From the NCBI GenBank assembly GCA_027854065.1, contig JAQGEF010000005.1, positions 124,001-188,000 of the forward strand: a DNA stretch of 64,000 bases, read 5' to 3'. Below the pieces are notes generated by a model, which was not told the DNA's origin, ran no database searches, and saw nothing but the letters and a program-made list of their open reading frames with translations. A program made the translations under genes and the position numbers. Origin of the DNA: Polluticaenibacter yanchengensis. GTDB lineage: Bacteria; Bacteroidota; Bacteroidia; Chitinophagales; Chitinophagaceae. Below are positions 28,491 to 36,882 of the stretch, piece by piece. Position 1 is the first letter of the stretch. Every line of letters begins with the position of its first letter.

Positions 28491-28830
28491 ATCTCTCAAC
28501 TTGACACCAATTTTTAAGGCTCGTGGTATTGATAGACCTTACACTTTCTTAGTTAAAGCAGGACTTTCACCACATTCTGCCAATGCAATATTAAACAGTA
28601 AGACAAGAATCTTTCGTTTAGACCACATTGAGTTGCTTTGTAGGACTTTGGTATGTGAACCAAACGACTTGGTTATGTTTACAGCGGACAATGACCAACA
28701 TTTATCGCCGGACCATCCTTTAAACAACTTAAAGCAGACAGACACAGCAACAGATATGAAAGAAACTTTGGCAACAATGCCATTTAAACAACTCAAAGAA
28801 ATAACAAAACAAATCAATGGTATGTCTTAG
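28486..28830 (+). CDS. Cro/C1-type helix-turn-helix protein
   Basis: 114 residues from ATG at 28486; upstream in-frame codons lie in the repeat array. LTPIFKARGI, PYTFLVKAGLSPHSANAILNS, RLDHIELLCRTLVCEPNDLV is the usual five-helix XRE/HTH_26 order. The tail (ATDMKETLATMPFKQLKEI) is helical. Presumably a repressor or activator that could bind the 21-bp array directly before it. Cassette 9; borders GTTGGTGGAA / TGCCACCAAC match 9 of 10. Confidence 0.75.
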   Translation: MLSLNLTPIFKARGIDRPYTFLVKAGLSPHSANAILNSKTRIFRLDHIELLCRTLVCEPNDLVMFTADNDQHLSPDHPLNNLKQTDTATDMKETLATMPFKQLKEITKQINGMS

Positions 28831-28847
28831 TCCTGGTGGACTAGTAC

Positions 28848-28945
28848 TGCCACCAACATTGGATTTGCTGGAATTTGGGCTTGACATTGTAAGCATCAAC
28901 TTTTGTTCGCTATTCAGCTTCAGTTCCAGCAGGACTTATAATGAT
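28848..28945 (+). repeat. attC-like site 9, degenerate
   Basis: Left TGCCACCAAC and arm GGATTTGCTGGAATTTGGGC are intact; the other arm is TTCCAGCAGGACTTATAATG, so the right GTT has decayed. 28946-29047 is AT-rich with no gene and includes a stray CCGCCACCAAAATTG that may be a damaged border. Confidence 0.55.
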
Positions 28946-29047
28946 GGGGCTTTTGCAATTGGATGGAGTAAAATTAGATAATGTCGAATTTGTAATTAAA
29001 ATCCGCCACCAAAATTGCCTTTTTGTAAATTTGCTTAGAAAAACAGT

Positions 29048-29869
29048 ATGGCAAAAAGTTCAAAAATAAGCGTATCAAATACCGAGATTACAATTATCCA
29101 GCAAAATAATGAGGATTATATTTCCTTAACTGATATGGCTGGCTACAAAGATAATTTGGAAGCCCGCATTGTTGTTTCAAATTGGATGAGTACCCACTTT
29201 ACTGTTGATTTTTTGGCTGTTTGGGAGCAGGTTAATAATCCGGATTTTAACCGTATGGGTTTCCATACGGTTAGAAATAGTGAGGGCAGATTGTTTTTAA
29301 CGCCTAAACGTTGGGTAGAAATGACAAATGCAATAGGAATTTTTTCGAAATCGGGGCGTTATGGCGGAGGTATTTTTGCACATAAAGATATTGCATTTGA
29401 ATTTGGAACTTGGCTGTCTGCCGAATTCAAGTATTTCCTCATTAGGGAGTTTCAACGCTTAAAAGACGAAGAAAACAATCGTCTGAAATTGGAATGGAAC
29501 TTACAACGAACCTTAGCCAAAGTAAACTATCACATTCATACAGACGCAATCAAAGAAAATCTGATACCGAAAGAAATCACCAAACAGCAAGCAAGTTTTG
29601 TTTATGCTAATGAAGCCGACTTGCTCAACGTAGCACTTTTTGGCATAACAGCAAAAGAATGGCGAGACAAAAATCCCGACAAGGATGGAAATATCAGAGA
29701 TTATGCGACATTAGAACAGTTAGTCGTATTGAGCAATATGGAAAGTATCAATGCTTTGCTTATCGGACAGGGTTTATCACAAACTCACAGACTTATCCAA
29801 CTCAACAAAGTCGCTATAACCCAAATGAAATCCTTGACAGAAAGTAGCGCAATGAAGAAACTGAAATAA
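29048..29869 (+). CDS. KilA-N domain protein
   Basis: 273 residues. The KilA-N DNA-binding domain spans about residues 10-130: YISLTDMAGYKD, VVSNWMSTHFTVDFLAVWEQ, FNRMGFHTV, then GRYGGGIFAHKDIAFEFGTW and FKYFLIREFQRLK. The C-terminal half is helical (AKEWRDKNPDKDGNIRDYAT). KilA-N occurs in phage and mobile-element proteins that bind DNA. Free-standing chromosomal members have no agreed function. Cassette 10, closed by attC-like site 10. Confidence 0.85.
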   Translation: MAKSSKISVSNTEITIIQQNNEDYISLTDMAGYKDNLEARIVVSNWMSTHFTVDFLAVWEQVNNPDFNRMGFHTVRNSEGRLFLTPKRWVEMTNAIGIFSKSGRYGGGIFAHKDIAFEFGTWLSAEFKYFLIREFQRLKDEENNRLKLEWNLQRTLAKVNYHIHTDAIKENLIPKEITKQQASFVYANEADLLNVALFGITAKEWRDKNPDKDGNIRDYATLEQLVVLSNMESINALLIGQGLSQTHRLIQLNKVAITQMKSLTESSAMKKLK

Positions 29870-29874
29870 AAAAC

Positions 29875-30012
29875 TGCCACCAACATCGTATTGGCAATAG
29901 GCGAGTTGAAGAACAAATGCTGAATTTCAGAACTTCTATTTATCTTTAATACAAAACTGAACAGATGAACAAGAATAGCCGCTCATCGCCAATGCTTCAA
30001 CGTTATACCAAA
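29875..30012 (+). repeat. attC-like site 10
   Basis: Left TGCCACCAAC, arms CGTATTGGCAATAGGCGAG and CTCATCGCCAATGCTTC, right GTTATACCAA. Its centre differs from the other sub-families, so this cassette may come from a different pool. Confidence 0.75.
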
Positions 30013-30029
30013 TTTTAGGGCAACCAACA

Positions 30030-30530
30030 ATGACAGAACAATCGGACAAATTTATACTTGATAAAAATATCTGGACACAAGACGACTTTGAGATAATGGG
30101 TTGGCATGATGCAAATGTTTACGGGCTTACAATCGAAAGAAGTGAAGACAATTGGACGGCTGACTTTTTACTTGACATTGACTACATTTTTAAATGGGTT
30201 CATCCAATTCCACCAGCACAGGCATTTACATTTTGGGTTGCTCCCTGTACACTAATTTTTAGAGATTGTTTTGACTTGCATATTGACTTTAGAACATACG
30301 GTGGTTGTCTTGACTTATTGGAAATTGCTGACTTGTATTTGAAAAGCAAAACTGAGCAAGAAAAAAATATGTTTGTTTACGAATGGACAATTGAATTGCA
30401 ACAAGGACAAATCACTTTAAAGTCATACGGACTTGAACAAATTGTAAGACAGCAACCCAAACATGTAAATGGACAAGTTTTAACTTTGAACGAACGCGAT
30501 GGAATAAATTTTGGACGAAAGCCATGCTGA
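30030..30530 (+). CDS. Hypothetical soluble protein
   Basis: 166 residues, no signal. Aromatic and acidic, with EIMGWHDANVYGL near the start, LLDIDYIFKWVHP and FTFWVAPCTLIFRD in the middle, and LHIDFRTYGGCLDLLEIADL. I recall similar sequences as unnamed conserved proteins but know no function. The compact beta-rich character and cassette setting would fit an immunity protein, as speculation. Cassette 11; borders GTTATACC / GACTATAAC pair only partly. Confidence 0.55.
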   Translation: MTEQSDKFILDKNIWTQDDFEIMGWHDANVYGLTIERSEDNWTADFLLDIDYIFKWVHPIPPAQAFTFWVAPCTLIFRDCFDLHIDFRTYGGCLDLLEIADLYLKSKTEQEKNMFVYEWTIELQQGQITLKSYGLEQIVRQQPKHVNGQVLTLNERDGINFGRKPC

Positions 30531-30543
30531 CAAGAAGAAAAAC

Positions 30544-30682
30544 TGACTATAACAAGGGTTTTGCGTCAGGCGGGCTGAATAGCAAACTCAACAGTAGTTT
30601 TTCAATTAAACATTAGTAATAAAACCAGCTTTTGTGCTTCGATTTCCCGCCCGAACGCAAAGCCCCTAATCGTAAGCTGCAA
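30544..30682 (+). repeat. attC-like site 11
   Basis: Left GACTATAAC, arms GGGTTTTGCGTCAGGCGGGC and CCCGCCCGAACGCAAAGCCC, right GTAAGCTGCA (T to A in the GTT). Near-identical to site 7. Confidence 0.9.
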
Positions 30683-30686
30683 TTCT

Positions 30687-31154
30687 ATGGCGACACTCCG
30701 TAATCAAATAACACCCTTGACAATAGTTCTTCTTGCAAGTGTTTTCTTGACAGGTTGTTCTTTCTTTGCTGACTTTTTTGTGCTTAACACGACTGACAAA
30801 GAAGTTACTGCGATAATAAAATTTCAGCGACCAATTGACGAGTATTCCAAAGACAGTTTTTCAATTCAACTAAAATATGCTGACACTGTTTTAGTTGTTA
30901 ACGACAAGACACAAATACAACTGACAAAGAAACTCAACTACAGACAAATTAACTCAACGACACTATCTATAACCCTTCCAGCGAAAAGTACCGTTTTAGT
31001 TGGTGGCTCAATTAACAGACCAATTTCAGCAGACTCAATAACATTAATAAAAGATAATGTTGTGACAGATTACTCATTAAATGACATTTATAAACAAACT
31101 AAAAAAAGTGGCGGCTTGTTTCCACCATTTCATGTGACTTACAAAATTGAGTGA
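30687..31154 (+). CDS. Predicted lipoprotein
   Basis: 155 residues. The signal peptide MATLRNQITPLTIVLLASV ends in the lipobox FLTGC, followed by SFFADF. The mature part is mostly beta-strand (KEVTAIIKFQRP, YADTVLVVNDKTQIQL, TTLSITLPAKSTVLVGG). No family recognised. Probably lipid-anchored facing the periplasm or surface. Cassette 12, border GTAAGCTGC / GCAGCTTAC exact over 9 bases. Confidence 0.6.
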   Translation: MATLRNQITPLTIVLLASVFLTGCSFFADFFVLNTTDKEVTAIIKFQRPIDEYSKDSFSIQLKYADTVLVVNDKTQIQLTKKLNYRQINSTTLSITLPAKSTVLVGGSINRPISADSITLIKDNVVTDYSLNDIYKQTKKSGGLFPPFHVTYKIE

Positions 31155-31163
31155 CGAAGAACA

Positions 31164-31344
31164 GCAGCTTACATTGGGCTTTATGCAAGTTGGATATTAC
31201 TAGCAAACATCAACAAATTGCACATCCCAGCTTCAATTCGGGTAGGACAAAAAAACATTCAACTTTATATTTTCAAGCAGCAGCGGTTGTCGGCGGGCGG
31301 AAGGCTAATTTCCTAACCTGCAAAAAGCCCTGCTCTTACCTGCT
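31164..31344 (+). repeat. attC-like site 12
   Basis: 181 bp, longer than most. Left GCAGCTTAC, arms GGGCTTTATGCA and TGCAAAAAGCCC, right CTTACCTGCT (degenerate). The long middle holds unrelated AT-rich sequence. Confidence 0.65.
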
Positions 31345-31363
31345 ATTTTAGGAAAGACCGACA

Positions 31364-31975
31364 ATGAGAAAACGAATATACATATTGACAATTTTGGTTG
31401 GGCTGTTATCCGCTTGCAATTCAACTGACGATAAAACAAATACAAGTTCGACATCAAGACTATTACCTGAGCCTGACATTCTTGAAAGACTAAAATATCA
31501 GAAGACAAATATTGACGCACTTTTCAATCACAGCAAAGACAAGTTAATTGTTTTTGCTAAATTGATGGACAAAGACGAACCTGTCCAAATTAAAAATGGA
31601 AATTTCCCTGACAATGTTGAAACAACTTTTAATATTCTTAAAGACAGTTTAGGAAACATTGTAACGATTTCCGAATTTCCATTTAATAAAAGCGGTGACT
31701 GGAATATCATATTCACTCACTACTTTGATAAAGATGGTAAAACTTTCGCTTTTGAAAGACAAACCAATTTTTTCAATAGTATTTGCACAGACGGAGTTGC
31801 TTATGAAACACGAACGGAATTTTATAACAGTGACTTTCAGATAATAGACAAGACATACAGACTGGTTGACGAAAAAAATTGCATGATACAAAAAGACAGT
31901 TGTCAATTTCCATACGACAACGAATACAAAGTTTTAGCGGACATTGACATATATTTACGAACGAACAAAATTTAA
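31364..31975 (+). CDS. Predicted lipoprotein
   Basis: 203 residues. Signal MRKRIYILTILVGLLSAC with a clear lipobox (LLSAC), then an Asn/Ser/Thr/Asp-rich linker, typical of exported Bacteroidota lipoproteins. The mature domain includes DALFNHSKDKLIVFAKLMD and WNIIFTHYFDKDGKTFAFER. Not recognised. Cassette 13; borders TTACCTGCT / AGCAGTTAA differ by one base. Confidence 0.6.
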   Translation: MRKRIYILTILVGLLSACNSTDDKTNTSSTSRLLPEPDILERLKYQKTNIDALFNHSKDKLIVFAKLMDKDEPVQIKNGNFPDNVETTFNILKDSLGNIVTISEFPFNKSGDWNIIFTHYFDKDGKTFAFERQTNFFNSICTDGVAYETRTEFYNSDFQIIDKTYRLVDEKNCMIQKDSCQFPYDNEYKVLADIDIYLRTNKI

Positions 31976-31979
31976 AGCA

Positions 31980-32078
31980 GCAGTTAACACAGTTTTTGCG
32001 CCAGGCGAGCTGACGTGTAAATTTGAAACTTGGTACTTCGAAACTCGGCTGAACGCAAAGCCCGAAAACGTTAAATGC
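31980..32078 (+). repeat. attC-like site 13
   Basis: 99 bp. Left GCAGTTAAC, arms GTTTTTGCGCCAGGCGAGC and CTGAACGCAAAGCCC, right GTTAAATGCC. Confidence 0.8.
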
Positions 32079-32104
32079 CATTCTACTGGAAAACTTCGAA
32101 CACA

Positions 32105-32542
32105 ATGAAACAAATTGTAAATATTCTTTTAGTAATTACATTTTCATTTTTAACAGCTTGTGAAAATGGACAAATTAAAACACCAGATACTGTAATGAAT
32201 AAATTTGAAGAATTCAAGAGTAGAGATAAGTTTTTGGCAGACCCTGCAATCTATTATCCAGGAATAGCTGATTTAAACTTGAAACCAACTTTAAACGAAA
32301 AATTAAATTTAGCTGCTGACGATTTCAAAGAAATTTCAGAATCAAAAAATCCAACGGAAAAGGATTATCAAAATAAAATAGAAATAGGTCTAAAACGATT
32401 TAGTGATATTTACATTAATCTTGATACAGAAGATAGAGAAAGAGTTTGTTTATATTTTGAAGAACTTATGGATATAGTTGATCTTGAAAGTTCTGGAGGA
32501 CATTTAATCAATTTCATGTATGGATTTGACCCAACAAAATAG
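32105..32542 (+). CDS. Predicted lipoprotein
   Basis: 145 residues from ATG at 32105. Signal MKQIVNILLVITFSFLTAC ends in lipobox LTAC, followed by ENGQIKTPDT. The mature part is helical and charged (FKEISESKNPTEKDY, LDTEDRERVCLYFEELMD). No family recognised. Cassette 14, which also holds two small ORFs downstream before its degenerate attC-like end. Confidence 0.55.
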   Translation: MKQIVNILLVITFSFLTACENGQIKTPDTVMNKFEEFKSRDKFLADPAIYYPGIADLNLKPTLNEKLNLAADDFKEISESKNPTEKDYQNKIEIGLKRFSDIYINLDTEDRERVCLYFEELMDIVDLESSGGHLINFMYGFDPTK

Positions 32543-32544
32543 GA

Positions 32545-32697
32545 ATGAAAGAGTACATTTTAAATAGTTGGCAAGACTATTGGGAAATATTTGATAAGCT
32601 GATTAAACTCTTAAAAACAAGTAATGACAAAGACCTGATTTTTGATTTTATACAAGCTCAACAACATGTAAACAGCTTAACAGATGGCTGGTTATGA
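32545..32697 (+). CDS. Possible 50-residue protein in the same cassette
   Basis: ATG lies 2 bases after the lipoprotein stop. The product MKEYILNSWQDYWEIFDKLI... with TDGWL at the end is helical and aromatic. It overlaps the next ORF by 14 bases (ATGGCTGGTTATGA), an overlap seen in translationally coupled pairs. No family recognised, and its small size keeps confidence low. Confidence 0.35.
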   Translation: MKEYILNSWQDYWEIFDKLIKLLKTSNDKDLIFDFIQAQQHVNSLTDGWL

Positions 32698-32926
32698 TTA
32701 TAAATTTTCGTTAGAAAAAGCATTGGAGAAAAACAGACATTATATGACTGAAAAACAAATTCAAATTTCCGAACTGCAAATAAGCGAAATCAATAAATCC
32801 CTAACGAACAGAGAAAAACAAAAAAAGGCATATAACAAGCAGTTTGGTGAAATGCGGGCTGAAGTGCAAAAACTCAAATTTTGGATTTCTATTCCGCCAA
32901 TGCTGTTCGTATTGACTTTTTTGTAA
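32684..32926 (+). CDS. Possible 80-residue coiled-coil protein reading into attC sequence
   Basis: The N-terminal ~45 residues are strongly helical (TEKQIQISELQISEINKSLT), a short coiled coil. The last ~35 residues (from AYNKQFGEM) are encoded by the attC-like site itself and include a hydrophobic end WISIPPMLFVLTFL. The carboxy end may therefore be an accident of the cassette border. Confidence 0.35.
   Translation: MAGYDYKFSLEKALEKNRHYMTEKQIQISELQISEINKSLTNREKQKKAYNKQFGEMRAEVQKLKFWISIPPMLFVLTFL
32827..32916 (+). repeat. attC-like site 14, degenerate
   Basis: Left GGCATATAAC pairs with the preceding right end GTTAAATGCC at 9 of 10 bases. One arm is CAGTTTGGTGAAATGCGGG, the other CCGCCAATGCTG; the right end has decayed. 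It lies inside an open reading frame. A further CAGCATTGGCGAAGTGGCGG at 32943-32962 may be a second damaged arm. Confidence 0.5.
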
Positions 32927-32976
32927 TTTAGTCAACGGCTCGCAGCATTGGCGAAGTGGCGGACACAATTAATTAT

Positions 32977-33729
32977 ATGACAGAAAAACCAAAAATATTA
33001 AAGATTTCAATTTTGGGGCTTATTGCAATAGCTGTATTGGCTCTGTATGAAATTAGAGAATATTTACGCTTCGTTCCATCGAATTATTTTCCGTTAAAAT
33101 TTGTCCTGCAATACGGAACAGCTACAGTCCTTATCGCGATTTCTTCTATTGGGGGAGTGAGACTTTTTGTAAAATATAAAACACTATTCAGTTCGACTCC
33201 TTTAATAATTCTAACAGGTGGACTAATCTGTGTTTGGATTATTCGACAGCAGACAACAAAAATTGACTACGAGAAAATCATCATTAAAAACGACCTGTAT
33301 GTTAATTCAACAACTGGAATGCCGCTAGACGGAACTTATAAATCACCTTCGCAATGGGACGGCTTTGGTAAAGATGAACACTGTTCAAAACAAAAGTATG
33401 AAAAAGGAATTCCAACTGGACAATGGATGTATTCCTTTAAAGGAGATTTAATTCATTCAGGTGTTTATCTTGAAAAAACAAAGTTGAATGACAAATTAAG
33501 TTCTCTTGCAAAGTGTAGACGAGTAGATATTAATTTATGGCAAGAAGGGGATTATCCGATACTGACAATTGACTTGATTAATCCAATCTCTAAAGATTCT
33601 AATACTGTGGAAACTATTTCAGAATTGACAATTCAATCGCTCAGCAATAAATTTAAATTCAATACACTTTACATCGACAACGTAACCGGGAAAGAAAGAA
33701 CGACGCTTAAGGTAGCAGATATAAAATAA
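32977..33729 (+). CDS. Hypothetical membrane protein
   Basis: 250 residues from ATG at 32977 (a GTG seven codons earlier is in frame). Three or four membrane segments occupy residues ~10-100 (ISILGLIAIAVLALYE, FVLQYGTATVLIAISSIGG, LIILTGGLICVWII). A soluble part follows with MPLDGTYKSPSQWDG and GIPTGQWMYSFKGDLIHSG, reminiscent of MORN/toxin-antidote 'G-x-x-x-G-x-W' modules. Function unknown. Cassette 15. Confidence 0.55.
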   Translation: MTEKPKILKISILGLIAIAVLALYEIREYLRFVPSNYFPLKFVLQYGTATVLIAISSIGGVRLFVKYKTLFSSTPLIILTGGLICVWIIRQQTTKIDYEKIIIKNDLYVNSTTGMPLDGTYKSPSQWDGFGKDEHCSKQKYEKGIPTGQWMYSFKGDLIHSGVYLEKTKLNDKLSSLAKCRRVDINLWQEGDYPILTIDLINPISKDSNTVETISELTIQSLSNKFKFNTLYIDNVTGKERTTLKVADIK

Positions 33730-33731
33730 CC

Positions 33732-33858
33732 GTGCCTAACACAGGTTTTGCGCCAGGCGGGCTGACATACAAGCTTGAAGCTTTGTGCTTCTAATAAACT
33801 TGAGTAATAAATTAAAACTTTGTACTCCGAACGCAAAGCCCGAAAACGTTACCAACAA
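33732..33858 (+). repeat. attC-like site 15
   Basis: Left GTGCCTAAC, arms GGTTTTGCGCCAGGCGGGC and CTCCGAACGCAAAGCCC, right GTTACCAACA. Confidence 0.85.
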
Positions 33859-33879
33859 ATTTAACACAACACTTAACAG

Positions 33880-34491
33880 ATGACATTTAAGTATTTCGAC
33901 AGACCTGAAATTTTCACTGGACTTCGTGACGGTCTAACAACTTGTGACACTTGCGGACAAGAAAAACTATGTTTTGACGCTGAGGCATTTTTAGGTGGGG
34001 AAGACATATCTTCCATTTGTCCTGAATGTTTAGCAAGTGGACAGTTACGAGAACGAGATATTTTTACTTGTCATGGAGATATTACAGAACTCAAACGGCA
34101 ACTTAAAAACTTAAATCCTTCTTTGACGAAATTACAAATTGACGACATCGCAAATCAAAAGACGATCGAGTTGGAAAAGACAACACCGCATTTGGTTACT
34201 TGGCAGGACTGGAATTGGCCTTGTGCTGACGGTGATTATTGCAAATTTATTGGTTATGGTTCACGAGCTTTATATAGCTCTTTGGCGACAAAAACTACAG
34301 GTGAAGAACTTTTCAAAAACTCATTTTACTATAACCTAAAAGACGACTCGGATATTGACTATTTATGGCAAGACATTCTTCCAGTAAAAGAAGTAAAAGA
34401 CTACAACGATAGCAATGAATTAGCGACACTTTTTTATACTTTTAAAAGTTTAAATTCTGACACAATAATCACGATATGGGACAGCAATTAG
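33880..34491 (+). CDS. CbrC (UPF0167) family protein
   Basis: 203 residues. FKYFDRPEIFTG opens the family. Cys pairs TCDTCGQ and SICPECLASG in the first 55 residues suggest a metal site. TWQDWNWPCADGDYCKFIGYG near the middle is the typical CbrC W-Q-x-W-P-C-C-x-D-x-C-x-F-G pattern. CbrC is named for colicin E2 tolerance in E. coli. Biochemical function is unclear, and the family often sits near toxin or immunity genes. Cassette 16; border GTTACCA / TGGTAAC exact. Confidence 0.75.
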   Translation: MTFKYFDRPEIFTGLRDGLTTCDTCGQEKLCFDAEAFLGGEDISSICPECLASGQLRERDIFTCHGDITELKRQLKNLNPSLTKLQIDDIANQKTIELEKTTPHLVTWQDWNWPCADGDYCKFIGYGSRALYSSLATKTTGEELFKNSFYYNLKDDSDIDYLWQDILPVKEVKDYNDSNELATLFYTFKSLNSDTIITIWDSN

Positions 34492-34510
34492 AACGGACGA
34501 CAAGAAAAAC

Positions 34511-34540
34511 AGCTGGTAACAGCAGATTTGCAATAACACT
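34511..34540 (+). repeat. attC-like site 16, truncated
   Basis: AGCTGGTAACAGCAGATTTG gives a clear left end that pairs with the cassette start GTTACCA, but only about 20 more bases remain before the next gene. The right half is deleted. Confidence 0.5.
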
Positions 34541-34546
34541 TAATCA

Positions 34547-35110
34547 ATGAATTTGTTTCCTATTGTCATGCAAACGGACTTTACCCAAAACCAAACTATG
34601 AGACTTGAATACCTTGATGACATAAGCGATGGCGGAAAGTATAAAGACGTTCTCTCGGAGAACTTGGTCAGGCTTTATGATTTTGAGCACACAGAAACTA
34701 TTCAGCTCACAGAATTACTTTATCAGCAACTAATTATTGCTGGACAAAGCTTAAAATTGGCAACGGTTAACTTTATTCAATCAATAAATTGTAAGTTGAC
34801 TTTAGAACTTTCATCAGAAGACAAAGGAATTCTTCGAACACAAAATGCCAATGAGTTCGTTTGTAAGCTCACCGAGCCAACTTGGACTAAAGCAATAGAA
34901 TATATGAAAGCAGTTGGCAACAGCTATAATTGGCTTTGTGACACATCAAAAGACGATATTGATTTTTTATATTCATCAGGTGGTACATGGTGGGACGAAA
35001 GGCTACCACTAACATTGGTATTGCCAGTAGTGAGGCAGACGGAAAATCAATCGGCATTTGGTCAAGAATCAAACAGTTGTTCGGGCTCGACGAATAAAGC
35101 CCAGCTTTAG
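34547..35110 (+). CDS. Hypothetical protein whose C-terminus runs through attC sequence
   Basis: 187 residues. The first ~150 look like a soluble domain (MRLEYLDDISDGGKYKDVLS, TIQLTELLYQQLIIAGQ, NSYNWLCDTSKDDIDFLY). From about residue 150 (RLPLTLVLPVVRQTENQ) the codons lie in attC-like site 17, so the natural end was probably lost. Several in-frame ATGs exist (34568, 34589), and the start is uncertain. Not recognised. Confidence 0.45.
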   Translation: MNLFPIVMQTDFTQNQTMRLEYLDDISDGGKYKDVLSENLVRLYDFEHTETIQLTELLYQQLIIAGQSLKLATVNFIQSINCKLTLELSSEDKGILRTQNANEFVCKLTEPTWTKAIEYMKAVGNSYNWLCDTSKDDIDFLYSSGGTWWDERLPLTLVLPVVRQTENQSAFGQESNSCSGSTNKAQL

Positions 35111-35205
35111 TTCTTAATATTTAACTTTATAAAAAAGCTGGGCAGTCGTTCAGAGCGGACGAATATAAATTCCCTACCTTCGTAAATCTCTAAACTGTTA
35201 TCTGA
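35004..35205 (+). repeat. attC-like site 17, diverged
   Basis: Left TACCACTAACATTGGTATTGCC and right CTGTTATCTGAAAG are recognisable. The arms are poorly conserved and the middle holds CCCAGCTTT ... AAAGCTGGG, a separate hairpin. Confidence 0.45.
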
Positions 35206-35233
35206 AAGCATATCCAAACATTTCGCAAACTTT

Positions 35234-36664
35234 ATGAAATATATTTTTTTAGTGTTTTTTTCAATAGTTTCACATCAAATTTTTTGTCAAACTAATTCAA
35301 TTTCAGAAAATAGAATCTATTCACTAATTGATGAAAATGCTCAGAATTTATTGAGAAATTCAGGAGCAACTTCAGTTTCTTTAGGAATTGTAAAAAATGG
35401 AAAAATATACACAAAACATTACGGGGAAATTGATAAAGGAACAGGAAACAAGCCAGACAATAACACATATTACGAAATAGCTTCTGTTACAAAAATAGTT
35501 ACCGGAAGTTTATTGGCACAAGCAGTTCTAAATGGAAAAGTAAAATTAGATGATGACATTCGAATGTATCTTAAAGATTCTTATCCAAATCTACAATACA
35601 ATGGAAGTCCGATTTATATAAAAGACCTAATCTCCTTTCAATCTGCACTCCCTAGAAGTTTACCTGATGAATCTTCAATTTGGAATGTGAAGCGCGATGA
35701 AAATGTGTTCCTATCTGCAAAAATAAATAAAGAGTATTCAAAACAATTATTCTTATCAGACTTGAAAAAAGTAAAATTGGATACTATTCCTGGAACAAAA
35801 TATAATTACAGCAACCTCAGTCTTGAATTAACAGGTCATATGTTAGAAAATATTTACCAAAAAGATTTTCAAGAATTGGTTAAAGCAAATTTTCTGATGC
35901 CTTTAAAAATGAACCATACCAGATTCGACTTGGATGACAATGAAATTTTAGCCAATGGTTATGATGAAAAACACACTTTAATGCCACATTTAGAAAACAA
36001 TTTATGGGGAGCAACAGGAAAATTAAAATCTACGACGAATGATTTGATAAAACTTTTACAATATGAATTGTCAGGTTCTAAAATTGTTACAGAATCACAA
36101 AGAAATGTAAAACAAAGTGATACACATTGGTTTGGATATTTTTGGGATAGATGGGAAATTACAGATAAAGGAAAATTTGGATACAAACACGGCGGAGCTT
36201 ATGGAACACAAACTTTTTTTTCAGTTTTTCCGGAAATCAATTTAGGAATTTGTGTAATTGTAAATATTAGTGCCGAAAATACCATTTCTAATTTACAGTC
36301 CACAGTTTTAAATCTTGCCGAAGATTTAACTAACCAAAACAATCAGAGCACTTACGGTTACAAATTCAAAGGAAATAATATCGTTTTTTCATATATTCAC
36401 GACAAAAAATTAGATTCAAAACTTATTGCTTCTATTTCTGTTGCAGGAGATTTTAATAATTGGAATCCTAAAGATCCAAAATATCAACTTGTAAGGAAAA
36501 GCAACAATAAATTTGAAATAGCATTGCCAAAAAAGGATTTTCAAAAAGGAAAAATGTACTTATTCAAATTTGTAATTAATAAAGAAAGTTGGCTATTACC
36601 ACCAAAAAACGCAATAAATACAGACAAAGCAGAAGACAATCATTTAACATTCAAAATTGACTAA
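35234..36664 (+). CDS. Secreted serine hydrolase (beta-lactamase fold) with C-terminal CBM48/AMPK-like domain
   Basis: 476 residues. Signal peptide MKYIFLVFFSIVSHQIFCQ. The penicillin-binding/class C-like domain has S84-V-T-K87 (ASVTKI), Y192-S-N194 (YNYSNLS) and the HGG triad in KHGGAYGTQTFF. After ~residue 390 comes a beta-domain with AGDFNNWNPKDPKY and MYLFKFVINKESWLLPP, the pattern of glycogen-binding E-set domains. The family includes esterases, D-aminopeptidases and beta-lactamases; the true substrate is unknown and antibiotic resistance should not be assumed. Cassette 18. Confidence 0.8.
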   Translation: MKYIFLVFFSIVSHQIFCQTNSISENRIYSLIDENAQNLLRNSGATSVSLGIVKNGKIYTKHYGEIDKGTGNKPDNNTYYEIASVTKIVTGSLLAQAVLNGKVKLDDDIRMYLKDSYPNLQYNGSPIYIKDLISFQSALPRSLPDESSIWNVKRDENVFLSAKINKEYSKQLFLSDLKKVKLDTIPGTKYNYSNLSLELTGHMLENIYQKDFQELVKANFLMPLKMNHTRFDLDDNEILANGYDEKHTLMPHLENNLWGATGKLKSTTNDLIKLLQYELSGSKIVTESQRNVKQSDTHWFGYFWDRWEITDKGKFGYKHGGAYGTQTFFSVFPEINLGICVIVNISAENTISNLQSTVLNLAEDLTNQNNQSTYGYKFKGNNIVFSYIHDKKLDSKLIASISVAGDFNNWNPKDPKYQLVRKSNNKFEIALPKKDFQKGKMYLFKFVINKESWLLPPKNAINTDKAEDNHLTFKID

Positions 36665-36674
36665 AATTATGCCG

Positions 36675-36873
36675 GCAGATAACATTGTATTGACAAAATG
36701 CGGGGTTTAAGTCTGAATTGAAAATCCACTGCTTTTTTACCACCGCTGCATTTCAATACCACATTTTTTGTAATTTGGTTCCATGGAAAAAGCATCGGCT
36801 TTGTTTGCTGCTCATTCTTCAACTAAAGTTCATCGAATTCCCGCACTGCGCCAATACTTTTTCCATTAGCTGC
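36675..36873 (+). repeat. attC-like site 18
   Basis: 199 bp. Left GCAGATAAC pairs with the cassette start GTTATCTG. Arms CATTGTATTGACAAAATGCGGG and CCCGCACTGCGCCAATAC, right ATTAGCTGCT (G to A). Confidence 0.65.
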
Positions 36874-36882
36874 TATAATACA

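Noticed and set aside
35234..36664. Antibiotic-resistance beta-lactamase cassette
   Set aside because: The SxxK/YSN/HGG set is common to many esterases and peptidases; fusion to a glucan-binding-like domain argues against a dedicated resistance enzyme.
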